From JANXQG01 sp963709175 (GTDB lineage: Bacteria; Planctomycetota; Planctomycetia; Pirellulales; Thermoguttaceae), in assembly GCA_963709175.1 (NCBI GenBank), contig CAVPVK010000003.1, forward strand, positions 930,001 to 994,000: a DNA stretch of 64,000 nucleotides, read 5' to 3'. Shown here piece after piece: positions 26,188 through 34,933 of this stretch. The number at the start of each line of letters is the position of its first letter. The stretch's first letter is position 1. Made by a program: the position numbers and the translations under genes. A model generated the notes under the pieces. It was not told where the DNA came from, did not search any database, and saw only the letters and a program-made list of their open reading frames with translations.

Positions 26188-27183
26188 TTATTGAAATACC
26201 TCGCGGCGGTAGATCGCCTGGGCCGAAATCAGGCTGCGGTAGGGCCGCACGCCCGAAGGCTGCTGTGTCGGTTGAGACTGGGGGACGGGATCTTTTTGCG
26301 TCCATCCGTCCCATGCCTCCTGCGTTCCCAGGCCATAGGGACCGCTGTATGTGCCCACGGCCGATGGCGACGCGGAACTGATCGGCGTGTAGTTCGAGGG
26401 ATTGACGGTGACTTCGGTATCGTTGGCCACCCACGGCGGGCCGTTAGGCGAGGGCGGATAGGTTGACGACGGCGGAAAGGCGGTCATCGAGGCCGATTGG
26501 TAGCCGTAGTTGATCCGCAGGGCGACGATCCCTCGCTCCGGCGCGGCAACCGAAAAGGGGCTCACGTTGGCCGCCTGGTCCGCTGCGGACGTGATCTCCT
26601 GAATAACCGGCACCCAGGTAATCGACTCCGCACCGTCACCGGCGCGGCTGTCGATCCGCGCCACGCAATAGACCGTCCGGTTCGCGCCGGTACTGTCGGT
26701 GCAGGGCACGACTCCCGGGTAACAGAGGTACTGGTCGGCAGCATTGCCGCCGTAGACCTGATCGCCCGATTGCACAATCATCGCCGGATAGAGCATCTGG
26801 TTGATGATGGGCCAAGTCTGGATGACGTCGAGCATCGACTGGCCCGAGGGGACGTTTGCCGTCATGTCGAATTGCAGAAGCTGCGGATTGAACAGCGCTG
26901 TCCGCACCGTGCTGCTGCCGCTGCTGGTGCTATAGTCGCTAGGATTATTGCTGTAGAGGACGTCCATGAGTTGGGCGGTGGCCAGCAATGGCGTGCGGCT
27001 GATTTCCCGGGCGGCGGCGTCGGCTGCCTGTTGGACGGTCTGGCCGCTATAGAACCACTGGCCGAATGTGAGGATCGCCCCCAGTAGCAGATAGACCACC
27101 AGGGCGACGATGGCGAATTCGACAACGGCCTGGCCGCGGCGGCCGCAAGCTTTGGAGTACGAGCAATTATCACCGCTTGTCAT
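26188..27183 (-). CDS. tadE: TadE-like pseudopilin
   Basis: ATG 27183 gives a short leader ending RRG, then QAVVEFAIVALVVYLLLGAI: cleavage after Gly17 would leave Glu at position +5, as in Tad pseudopilins. The helix is followed by TVQQAADAAAREISR, the classical TadE stretch. The remaining 270 residues are a Ser/Pro-rich extracytoplasmic part with four cysteines or fewer and no named domain. TadE is a minor pilin processed by the Tad prepilin peptidase; no such peptidase gene is in this window. The longer frame to 27282 overlaps a small separate ORF and is not preferred. Confidence 0.85.
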   Translation of the reverse strand: MTSGDNCSYSKACGRRGQAVVEFAIVALVVYLLLGAILTFGQWFYSGQTVQQAADAAAREISRTPLLATAQLMDVLYSNNPSDYSTSSGSSTVRTALFNPQLLQFDMTANVPSGQSMLDVIQTWPIINQMLYPAMIVQSGDQVYGGNAADQYLCYPGVVPCTDSTGANRTVYCVARIDSRAGDGAESITWVPVIQEITSAADQAANVSPFSVAAPERGIVALRINYGYQSASMTAFPPSSTYPPSPNGPPWVANDTEVTVNPSNYTPISSASPSAVGTYSGPYGLGTQEAWDGWTQKDPVPQSQPTQQPSGVRPYRSLISAQAIYRREVFQ

Positions 27184-27190
27184 TTTGCTT

Positions 27191-27352
27191 TTACGTTCGC
27201 TCGATTGTATGGCGGCGCAGAAAAAGACGCAAAACGGCGACAAAGCGGCGACGACCATGAGTACATGGTGCACTCGCCGCAATCCAAAGGGCTACTCCGC
27301 AAACCAGGGCGACCGTCAGTGGCGCTAAAATCACCAGCGACCAGAGATTCAT
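27191..27352 (-). CDS. small membrane protein between flp and tadE (53 aa)
   Basis: ATG 27352 has AGGA 8 bases upstream and reads MNLWSLVILAPLTVALVCGV, one clear membrane helix, then a basic tail (THGRRRFVAVLRLFLRRH). The stop at 27191 is 7 bases before the tadE start. I do not recognise a family. Its place within the Tad locus and its good SD make it a likely real small gene, perhaps an assembly helper. Confidence 0.5.
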   Translation of the reverse strand: MNLWSLVILAPLTVALVCGVALWIAASAPCTHGRRRFVAVLRLFLRRHTIERT

Positions 27353-27436
27353 GCGACGATCCTGAGACTGAGAGAAATGAACAACTCTTTTGTTGAAGGA
27401 TAAGCTAAAGCCCTAATCCCGACCTGGCAAACGGCA

Positions 27437-27464
27437 CCTCTCGCCCGTCGCAACGGGCGAGAGG
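27437..27464 (-). terminator. perfect 12-bp stem-loop after the flp pilin gene
   Basis: CCTCTCGCCCGT-CGCA-ACGGGCGAGAGG is a perfect stem with a 4-base loop, 33 bases beyond the flp stop. No U-tract follows on the minus strand, so it is more likely an attenuator or a 3'-end stabiliser that lets the major pilin be made in excess over the downstream tad genes. Confidence 0.55.
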
Positions 27465-27497
27465 GGTAAGGTAGCATTAGTCCACCACCAACTGCCA

Positions 27498-27851
27498 CTA
27501 TTGACCAGGCGTGGAGGTCTCCTGCACCAGCGGTGAATCGGTCCCTCCGCCGCTGCCGATCAGATTGTTGTTGAGCCGGTTTGTGCCGTCGGCCGCCACA
27601 ATCGACGTGGTGCTGAGTTCGATCGAGCCATTGGGGCCGTTGTTGTCGGTCTCGATCAAGTGGCCGGCGACGATCGGGGCATTGTCGTCGGTGTGAGCGC
27701 CGGGCAGGATCGCGGCCACAGTGCCGATAAGGTCCGCCACCTTGTGGCCGAACATGGTGATCCCCACCGTGGCAATCAGTGCCACGCCGGCGATCATTAA
27801 AGCGTACTCGACCATCCCCTGGCCCTTGCGCTTACGGATTAACTTTCTCAT
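27498..27851 (-). CDS. flp: Flp-type type IVb major pilin
   Basis: The 117-aa product starts MRKLIRKRKGQGMVEYALMI: cleavage after Gly10 leaves Glu at +5 and Tyr at +6, the class signature of Flp pilins. The hydrophobic helix (YALMIAGVALIATVGITMF) is followed by HKVADLIGTVAAILPG. Flp pilins are usually 50-70 aa; here a Thr/Asn/Gly-rich tail of about 65 residues is added, probably exposed on the fibre. SD AGGAG precedes the start. It is the first gene of the minus-strand Tad locus. Confidence 0.9.
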   Translation of the reverse strand: MRKLIRKRKGQGMVEYALMIAGVALIATVGITMFGHKVADLIGTVAAILPGAHTDDNAPIVAGHLIETDNNGPNGSIELSTTSIVAADGTNRLNNNLIGSGGGTDSPLVQETSTPGQ

Positions 27852-28236
27852 TGTAATTCTTCTCCTTGTTATAAAATGAACAAAAACGTTGACGGCAAAC
27901 TAAACACGCTGCGGCAAAATGGACCGCCAAACCACCTCGCCTGGGCTGGGGCGGGACAACCCGTCCCACAAGTTACCCGGTATGGAATTGGCGATCCCTC
28001 CGGGATAAAACGACTTCTTGGCCCGATTTTGATACCGCGCAATTATGCGGGCACCTCAGGCCGAATCCGGGTAATTCCGCGGGCTGCCGCGTCCGAAGCG
28101 CGTTTGGCGAAGGCTATTCCCGGCGCAACTCGCCTGTAACCGCGTAGCAAGTGCACCGGGCAAAGCATCCAACCTGGGCCGCAGGAACGGGTCGCCGCAG
28201 TCGCGGATGCCGCACCAGATAACACGGCCAAAGAGA
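27852..28236. other. region upstream of flp
   Basis: No gene recognised. It should hold the promoter of the Tad locus; a TTATAA box lies about 20 bases upstream of the flp SD on the minus strand, but I could not find a convincing -35 or a sigma-54 site at correct spacing. Confidence 0.5.
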
Positions 28237-28605
28237 TCAGGCAGACGGAGGGGCCCGCGCCTGAAATGGCTGAAGAAGGGGCGCCGGCACGATGAGCGTC
28301 GTCGCCTGTCTTTCCCAGGGCAAACTGAGCGCGATCGACAGACCGTGGAACCGCTCTCCAACAAATCGCCCCTGCGCGAGGAAATTACAAATGGGGCAGT
28401 TTGCCCCGTCGTCGCACCTGTCGTCGCCAGCGACGCTAATCGCGGACCGGTGCATGGACAACCAATCGCCTTGGCAGCCCCTGCTGAACTCCCCGGCATG
28501 GTGGATGCCCGCGATGGTGTGCAATTGGCTTCCGAATAGAGAGGCGGCGCCGAGAACGACCGCCAGGGCCCATCGCAAAACCGAACTCGTCCGAGGACGC
28601 AACAC
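28237..28605 (-). CDS. small exported Cys/His-containing hypothetical protein
   Basis: The start is a GTG at 28605; the frame opens with a basic leader and a hydrophobic segment (VLRWALAVVLGAASLFGSQL). It continues with HTIAGIHHAG, GCQGDWLSMH and a CPICNFLAQGRF motif about residue 70-80. Short exported proteins with this CPxCxFLAQG motif occur in planctomycete genomes, sometimes labelled DUF2946-like. The Cys and His residues suggest metal binding or a disulfide, but no function is known. It stands alone between flp and the glycosyltransferase gene. Confidence 0.55.
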   Translation of the reverse strand: MLRPRTSSVLRWALAVVLGAASLFGSQLHTIAGIHHAGEFSRGCQGDWLSMHRSAISVAGDDRCDDGANCPICNFLAQGRFVGERFHGLSIALSLPWERQATTLIVPAPLLQPFQARAPPSA

Positions 28606-28656
28606 GGGTATTCCCTAGGGGGAAAAGCACAAAGCCTAAACTTCAGCGTCTATTAT

Positions 28657-29853
28657 CTAGCGGCAGCGGGTAGATGTCAAGCGATTTTCGAAAAGATCGA
28701 GGTACCCCTCGACCGTCTTTGCCAGATCGAAGTCTGCTTGTGCCCGCTGCCAGCCGGCGCTGCCTAGTCGTGCGGCCAGTCCGGGATCGTCCAGCAACCG
28801 CAAAATCCCCTCCGCTAGTGACTCACTATCCTCCACTGGCACGAGCAGCCCAGCCGCCTCGTCGCCCAGGAACCAGCGATTGACCGGCACGTCGATGGCC
28901 ACGCTGGGAGTGCCGGCAGCCATTGCCTCCAAGAGGGCTTGTGGCGAGCCATCGACGGCAGGGGCTATGTGCACGTCGGCCGCCGCCAAGAGGGCCTGAA
29001 CGTCGTCGAACATGCCGAGCATGCTTACATGCTTGCCGAGTCCCAGGGCCGTGACTTGCCGGGCGACCGAGTCCGCCGCCGGAGCCTCGCCGGGCAACCA
29101 TAGTTGCGCTGCTGATTTTTGCCGCGTAACCATCGACCATGCCGTCAAAAGGTCCTCCCAGCCGCGATCCGCAGCCAATCGCGTCGTAGCGACTGCCAAA
29201 GGGGCATTGCCGGGCAGTTGCAGCACTGGGTTAGAATCGGCCAGCAGGTCACGCGCCGCGGTCTGGGTCTGTGGCGTACGGGGCGGCGACAAGGGTACGC
29301 CCATGGGAACGTCGAAGATTCGTTCCCGCCGGTAGCCCGCCGCCTCCAATTCGCGCCGCGCGGCGGGCGTGCAGGCCACTACGGCACGTGCCCGCTGGCA
29401 TGCGCCGCCTGATCTCTTCCGAGGCCTGGGCCTGTCGAAAACAGTCGCCGTGCAGTCCGGTGCGGTCCGGCGTGAGGACCACCGGCCCGCGGACACCCAC
29501 GACATCCACCACTGCGCGGGCCTCGTGCATCAGCCCCCACACCAGGACGCCATCGAAACGATCGATGTTCCGCCGCATCCAGTGGGCCAGGGCGCGGCTC
29601 CAGCGCCAGGCGGTCCAGCGCCCGTAGGCGGCGGCCGGAGTCGCACTACGGGAACTTCGTGAAAGTAGATTTCCGCCGGCCAGTGGAGATGCCAGCGGGC
29701 TGTGACGATCGTGACCTCCACCCCCGCATCGGCCAAGCCACAGGCCAGTTGCCCGACGCGAGTCTCCAGCGACCCGACGCGGGGCCAGAACCGCTGGGCG
29801 ACGATCGCCAGCCGGAAAGGACGTCGGCGGGACTTGCAGCCGGAAGCAGACAT
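28657..29853 (-). CDS. glycosyltransferase family 4 (GT-B), broken by two frameshifts
   Basis: Three frames make one gene. From ATG 29853: RLAIVAQRFWPRVGSLETRV ... ADAGVEVTIVTARWH, the N-terminal Rossmann half. Near 29624 it shifts to ...YGRWTAWRWSRALAHWMRRN ... GPVVLTPDRTGLHGDCFR. Near 29399 (one extra base in the GCATGCCAGCG region) it shifts to QRARAVVACTPAARRELEAA and on to the GT4 C-terminal half with PAVDGSPQALLEAMAAGTP and ETWQRAQ-like end. The E-rich donor site motif is intact (SPQALLEAMAAG, the EX7E-type region). It would use a nucleotide-sugar donor for envelope glycans. It starts 10 bases after hpt in the same direction. Confidence 0.75.
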
Positions 29854-29863
29854 GAAAGCCCGA

Positions 29864-30406
29864 TTAGGTGGGTTTCGCGGACTCCGACACCTCCGACGGT
29901 TCCAACTCGGCCACGTACGGCAGGTTGCGGTACATGTCCTGGTAATCGAGGCCGTAGCCGACGACAAAAACATTGGGGATATCAAAGGCCACGTAGTTCG
30001 GTTGCAGCGGCACTTCGCAGCGTCCCTGTTTCCGTAGAAGCACGGCCGTGCGGACACTGGTTGGGCCGAGGTCGTCGATCTGCGGCAGCAATTCCCAAAG
30101 CGTATTGCCCGTGTCGAAAATGTCATCAACCAGCAGCACATCGCGGCCGCGGACATCCGACGACAAGAGATCGAGGTTCAGCACCAACGGGCCCGGCCGC
30201 GTGTTGTTGCCACGGTAGCTGCGGGCCTGCACCAGTTCCAGCCGCAACGGCAGATCGATCCTCCGGATCAGATCGGAAAGGAATACGACGCTGCCGATGA
30301 GTACGCCTACGATCGTTAGCGGGCGGCCTTGGTAGTGGTCACGAAGTTCTTTCGCAAGGCGGTCGATGCCGTCGCGAAGCTGTTCCTGGCTGATCAGCGT
30401 TTTCAT
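29864..30406 (-). CDS. hpt: hypoxanthine phosphoribosyltransferase
   Basis: The 180-aa product has the PRPP-binding motif VLLVDDIFDTGNT, the N-terminal LIGSVVFLSDLIRRI block and the C-terminal VGYGLDYQDMYRNLPYVAEL, all diagnostic for purine salvage HPRT of the bacterial hpt type. It converts hypoxanthine or guanine plus PRPP to IMP or GMP in the cytoplasm. ATG 30406 (MKTLISQEQL) is preferred; the frame extends 10 codons further to 30436. Its neighbours are an envelope glycosyltransferase and an OstA-like gene, so the pairing is not functional in an obvious way. Confidence 0.95.
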   Translation of the reverse strand: MKTLISQEQLRDGIDRLAKELRDHYQGRPLTIVGVLIGSVVFLSDLIRRIDLPLRLELVQARSYRGNNTRPGPLVLNLDLLSSDVRGRDVLLVDDIFDTGNTLWELLPQIDDLGPTSVRTAVLLRKQGRCEVPLQPNYVAFDIPNVFVVGYGLDYQDMYRNLPYVAELEPSEVSESAKPT

Positions 30407-30568
30407 GTATCGGAGCCCCCAGGGGAAAAAGGGCATTGTAACCGTGCGCCCGCCCGAATAGCAAGTACGTCAGGCTGCCAACCGCCAACCTGCCAACGGG
30501 TACGGCACGGCCGTTTGTCGGCCTCGGGCACGATGCACCCATGGTCGGGCTGACGTACGTCGCGCCGA

Positions 30569-33568
30569 TCATCGCCGTCCCGGACCTGCCGCCCTGGGGG
30601 CTTGCGGCATATCCAACGAATGAACACCATTGACAATCGCCTGATTTGTCCGCGGGAAGTATTGGATCTGCTGCGCCGAGACATGCGATTCCGCCGTTCC
30701 CTCGCCGCCTTCCTGCTTGAAGAGTTCTGCGTCGCTGCGGCCGTCGCCGTCGAGGATCATCATGTCCTTCTGCTGGCTGTACGTTAGCCGATAGCAACGG
30801 GCGGTGTAAATCGTGCTTTCCGCCTTCACGTTGCCCGAGCCGGTCAGTTCCACGTTGCGGCTGCCACTGCCCGACATGGGGCTCATGTCGTCCACCGCCA
30901 GGTCGTTGCAATGCAGCACGAAGGATTGCGGCCCGAGGACATTCGGGTTGTCGCTCTCCAAGGTGGCGGTCCACGAGTCCACCGGGGCATAGGCCGCGCG
31001 GACCTGCCCATGGAACTCGCACGTCTTGCGGAACTTGTTTCCGGTCAGCGATTTTACGAATTTGAGATGGATGCAGGTTTTCTGGTTGGGGTCGGGCGTC
31101 TGCGACCGCGGTCCAAGACCGACCGGTTGGACGGCCGCGCCGCCGGGACCCGCCAAGGGGCCGCCAGGCACCATGAATCCCTGACCGCTGCCGCGCTGTA
31201 CGCGGACCAGCCAGCCCGGTCCGTCGCCGTGGAAGTCGCCGCTGAGGTTGTTCAGCTCGAAGTTCTGCAGGTACATACGATCGTAAGAATCTGGTTGGCC
31301 GTGGTCCATGCCGCGGTTCTCGATCGCGACGCCGTCGCCGCAAATCAGCTTTTCAACCGTCGGCTGCTGCTGCGGCTGGGCCTCCGAGAAGCTGATCGGC
31401 CGCTGGAAACATACGTCCAACCAACCGGTCCGCAGCAGTTGTGTCTCGCCGGTGACCTTGACCGAGTCCTGAAAGTGGGCCTTCCGACCGTCGAAAACCA
31501 TACCCTTTTGCCAATCGATCTTCATCGTGCCGGGTTGGCTCAGGGGCCGGTTTTCCAGGTCACGATCGAGGAATTTCTCCATCCATCCCGGGCCTTCCAT
31601 GGTGAGTCGGTTGGCGCCGCGGTCGATGTGGATATTGGGGCCCGTCAGGCTCATGCCGCGGCCTTGCATATGGGCCGGGGCGCCGGTAACGGTGACTTTG
31701 GCCTGGGGCGAACCGGCCTCCGTGGCGTGCAGCCATTGCCCGGTGACCAACAGCGGCAAGTCGTCCGGCTTGGCCGTCTGCGTCTCTTCCACGCGGACGT
31801 TGTCGACGACCGTGGCCTCGGTCAATTCGCCCTGTTGCTGATCGTGCAGGAGCACTCGGGCCTGCAGCAGTCGACCGCTGATCGCCATGTGAGCTTGCCG
31901 CCCGCCGGGGATCGCGGGTTGTCCACTCAAGGGCGAAACTGACGCCTGACCGGGAGCGGCCGGAGTTGCCGCAGTCGGTGCGGCGGCCGCGCCATGCGGT
32001 CCGATCGACGGATTTATGAACCAGGTCTCCAGGCACTGGACGTTGCAAGCGAATTGCGGCGAATTACCCACGACTTTTCCCTCGGCCAGCAGTCGATCGG
32101 GCTGATAGCCGACCCGGCCCGCCGGGTCTTGCGGTAACTCGCGAAGCCAAAAATGGATGTCCCGGGCCTCCAAACGGCCCATGGCCTGGAATTTCAGCAT
32201 GGCGCCGCCGAGCAGCGAAATGACCTCGTTATCGTCCTGGGGCTGGCCCACAAGTTTCTGCTGCCAGTGGGCCTCAAGCTGTTGGCCCGGATGGTCGGCC
32301 ATTTCCCCCCGCAGCCATCCTGGGCCTGCCGCAAGCAACTGGAAGCGGCCCGTGTGATTGGGCGGTCCCGGCGTGTAACGAAGGTTGGGCGCATGGATCT
32401 CGTTGGTGTCTTTGTGCAGTGTCACCTCCTGCGAATCCTCCAGGTAGATCTGGCCGTTGACCAGGTCGTATTCCAGCCGCTCCGCGCGCGCCTGGAGACG
32501 GTCCGTCGGTGCGTCCAGCGTAGTGGGCGTACCCTGGGCCACAATGCGGGCGGGCTGCAAATCGAACCCGGGCGCAGCGTGCTTTGCCGGCGCTCCGGCG
32601 TGCGGGGCTGGCCGCGTGAAATAGATCGAGAGCAGCTCGCACCCCATGTGGTCAGCCGGTCCGTCGGGGTGGACCCGCTCAACGTCAACCTGGTCGCGAA
32701 AGGTGGCTAATTGCTCGATCAGGTTGAAGCGGAACGGTCCGCGACAGGTGATCTCCAGCGGCGCCGGACTGGAAGAAAGCGCACCCGGCAGCGGGCTGAC
32801 GGCGGTCGGCCGGGAAGCGACGCGGCCACCCGCCGGCTGCGCCATTTCTACGTGCATTCGCTCCACATGCTCGACTTGAAACTGCTCGATACCGCCAATA
32901 TTCGGACCTTCCTGATTGCCGTTGCTAGGGCCGAGGTGGGGCATGAGCTTGATGGTCATCTGCCGGCCTTTTCCCCAGTTCAGTCCCCGGTGGAACTCGA
33001 CGTCAGCGGCCGTGGTAATCTGTGCCTCGCTGAGATCGACGTCGCGGGTCTCCACGTAGAGGTCGTCCTGATGGTCGGGCTGCTTGCCCTGACTGTGAAT
33101 TATGACCTGCCCGCGCAAGCGGCCCTCGATCAGCCGTCCGGGGGTGCCCTTGTTCAGATCCAGTGGTCGATCAAAGTGCAGGTTCGCGCCCGCCGGGGCA
33201 TCCATAACCACCGCATGCCGGATCTGATCCTCCGAGGGGGCCTCGCCGTCGGTCACATCCGGCATGTACACGACCGTCAGCGGGATAAGTTCCACCCAGC
33301 CGTCGCCATGGTTTTGATAATCATTCCAGAGCAGCCTCGACTGGCCGTTGTTGCTACGTATGATCTTGGCGTGCCGCTGCCAGGAATTGGGCGGGAAGAG
33401 GATCGCAAGCTCGTCGGGCGGCGGCGGTGGCGGCTCGTTTCCCCTGCCGCCGGCGATTGGCTTGGACGGCGGTGGTTCGATCCACGGCACGGCCAGCAGT
33501 GCGTAGGTCCAATAGGCCATGAGCACGATGGCGAAGCTGCCGCCGATATGGATTGTCCGAGGCGTCAC
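30569..33568 (-). CDS. giant OstA/LptA-LptC-like envelope protein (999 aa)
   Basis: GTG 33568 overlaps the stop of the LysM gene (GTGA). A single N-terminal membrane helix (IHIGGSFAIVLMAYWTYALL) is followed by a very long beta-rich region made of repeated LptA/OstA-like units such as NRLTMEGPGWMEKFLD, GMVFDGRKAHFQDSVKVTGETQLL and RNVELTGSGNVKAESTIYTARC. This suggests an LptC-type anchor fused to several LptA-type jellyrolls, forming a lipid-conducting bridge for LPS across the periplasm. Classical LptA and LptC are each under 200 aa. Proximity to lpxK supports a role in LPS transport. Fold is inferred from motifs, not from a search. Confidence 0.7.
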   Translation of the reverse strand: MTPRTIHIGGSFAIVLMAYWTYALLAVPWIEPPPSKPIAGGRGNEPPPPPPDELAILFPPNSWQRHAKIIRSNNGQSRLLWNDYQNHGDGWVELIPLTVVYMPDVTDGEAPSEDQIRHAVVMDAPAGANLHFDRPLDLNKGTPGRLIEGRLRGQVIIHSQGKQPDHQDDLYVETRDVDLSEAQITTAADVEFHRGLNWGKGRQMTIKLMPHLGPSNGNQEGPNIGGIEQFQVEHVERMHVEMAQPAGGRVASRPTAVSPLPGALSSSPAPLEITCRGPFRFNLIEQLATFRDQVDVERVHPDGPADHMGCELLSIYFTRPAPHAGAPAKHAAPGFDLQPARIVAQGTPTTLDAPTDRLQARAERLEYDLVNGQIYLEDSQEVTLHKDTNEIHAPNLRYTPGPPNHTGRFQLLAAGPGWLRGEMADHPGQQLEAHWQQKLVGQPQDDNEVISLLGGAMLKFQAMGRLEARDIHFWLRELPQDPAGRVGYQPDRLLAEGKVVGNSPQFACNVQCLETWFINPSIGPHGAAAAPTAATPAAPGQASVSPLSGQPAIPGGRQAHMAISGRLLQARVLLHDQQQGELTEATVVDNVRVEETQTAKPDDLPLLVTGQWLHATEAGSPQAKVTVTGAPAHMQGRGMSLTGPNIHIDRGANRLTMEGPGWMEKFLDRDLENRPLSQPGTMKIDWQKGMVFDGRKAHFQDSVKVTGETQLLRTGWLDVCFQRPISFSEAQPQQQPTVEKLICGDGVAIENRGMDHGQPDSYDRMYLQNFELNNLSGDFHGDGPGWLVRVQRGSGQGFMVPGGPLAGPGGAAVQPVGLGPRSQTPDPNQKTCIHLKFVKSLTGNKFRKTCEFHGQVRAAYAPVDSWTATLESDNPNVLGPQSFVLHCNDLAVDDMSPMSGSGSRNVELTGSGNVKAESTIYTARCYRLTYSQQKDMMILDGDGRSDAELFKQEGGEGTAESHVSAQQIQYFPRTNQAIVNGVHSLDMPQAPRAAGPGRR

Positions 33569-34788
33569 CGCTTGATAATCACGCTCGATCCTACCGAGAG
33601 CATGCCGTACAGGTCGTCCATGTCGCGCTCGCTCAACCAAATCGTGCTGCGATTGTGACCGCCAGCGACACCCGAGTCGTTGGTCCCCTCGATGCTGATG
33701 CTTCCGGCAGCATTGCCGCCCAACTCAATCCACTGCTTGCCCGTTCCATTGCCGGCGCCGGGCACGGCGGGCCGCTTGTCGCGCACGGTGAGCAGGCTGG
33801 TGGCTTGGGTCAGGTCGTTGCTCAGCCTGACGGAAAAGCGGACGGCGTAGCGGTCGGCCAGCCGCAAAGTCATCTCCGAGTGATCGGTGCTGATTTCCGC
33901 GCTGAAGGGCCCGTTGATCACCTTGATCCTCGTGCCCGGCCGAAGGTTTTGCGGATCGCGAATGCCGTTGATCCGCGCCAGGACCAAGGCTGGCACGTGA
34001 TAGCGTTCGGCGACGGCGTCGAGGGTATCGCCGGCCTGGACAAAGTAGGGGGGGCCCATCCAGTCCTCACGCGAGTAAATCACCTTGGCCGACAACTGGT
34101 CCAGCAGGCGAGTGACCACCTTGGCCTGGGCATCGGTCAGATCGGGATTGCCGTACAGCAAGCTGAGGAACGAGAGGGCATCGCCGAATCGCTTCTCGCT
34201 GACCTTGAGCTTGACCTCTTGCATTATGTGATCGATCTTGGCCGAGGCCGGCGGTTCGGCCGGGGGCGGCGGTGGCAATCCGGTGATCGCTTGGGAGGCG
34301 GCAGCGGCGAGATCCGTTTTGCTTTGCGGTCCTTGGGTGGGCGGCGCGGGCAAGGCCGCGGTGGAAAGATCGGAGGATGGCGGCGCGGCACTGGCTTTGC
34401 CGTTGAAGGGATCGCGGACTCCTGAGGGGTAGGAAACTTGTGACGCGGAGTGTACTTCGAGCGGCGGAGGCCACGCGGATTGTGGCGGCGCAAGGTTTGC
34501 CTGGCCGCCGTCAGTCGGATGGAACGTTGGCGCAATGTCGCTTGCTGGCGGAGTGGGCGGGCCTGGCGGTTGTGCGGGAAGTGCCGGGATGGAGCTGGAA
34601 TCGAGGCCCGCGGGAGGATTCGACGCCGCGGAGGCGGGCGAGCCCATCTCGATCTTCACCTTCGGCGTGTCGTCAAGACCCAGGCCCTCCGGCAAGCTGC
34701 TTTGAGGTCGCCGGCTCAATGAAAGATATACCCCGCAGAGAACCGCGAGCAGCAGGCCGAAAAACAGGATATTCTTGACCGTATTCAT
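33565..34788 (-). CDS. LysM protein with a catalytically dead L,D-transpeptidase-like domain
   Basis: ATG 34788 has a perfect AAGGAGG SD 7 bases upstream. Residues 6-24 form a membrane anchor; 30-185 are Pro/Ala-rich; 248-291 are a LysM domain (YFVQAGDTLDAVAERY ... GTRIKVI). Residues 293-407 align with YkuD L,D-transpeptidases, including GPFSAEISTDHSEMTLRL and the end LSERDMDDLYGMLSVGSSVI. The catalytic HGT is EGT (Glu367), and the SxGCIRL cysteine is Thr382 (STIWL). The protein should bind peptidoglycan but not cross-link it. Coupled to the OstA-like gene by GTGA, it may tether the LPS bridge to the wall. Confidence 0.8.
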   Translation of the reverse strand: MNTVKNILFFGLLLAVLCGVYLSLSRRPQSSLPEGLGLDDTPKVKIEMGSPASAASNPPAGLDSSSIPALPAQPPGPPTPPASDIAPTFHPTDGGQANLAPPQSAWPPPLEVHSASQVSYPSGVRDPFNGKASAAPPSSDLSTAALPAPPTQGPQSKTDLAAAASQAITGLPPPPPAEPPASAKIDHIMQEVKLKVSEKRFGDALSFLSLLYGNPDLTDAQAKVVTRLLDQLSAKVIYSREDWMGPPYFVQAGDTLDAVAERYHVPALVLARINGIRDPQNLRPGTRIKVINGPFSAEISTDHSEMTLRLADRYAVRFSVRLSNDLTQATSLLTVRDKRPAVPGAGNGTGKQWIELGGNAAGSISIEGTNDSGVAGGHNRSTIWLSERDMDDLYGMLSVGSSVIIKR

Positions 34789-34933
34789 GACCGTCCTCCT
34801 TGACGAATCATGTCGAACTGATTTGAGACAAGCGTGCCGCCGGGGGCGACATCCTGTCGCCCGGCACCAGACCCATCCAGCCAAAGGCTACCGACTCTTG
34901 CGCGGTGATCTTACGCGAATTGGTCCGGCGATG

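Noticed and set aside
27852..28236. sigma-54 promoter for the pilin gene
   Set aside because: A TGGC...TTGCC pair exists, but the GG-GC distance is one base off and the position is too far from the start.
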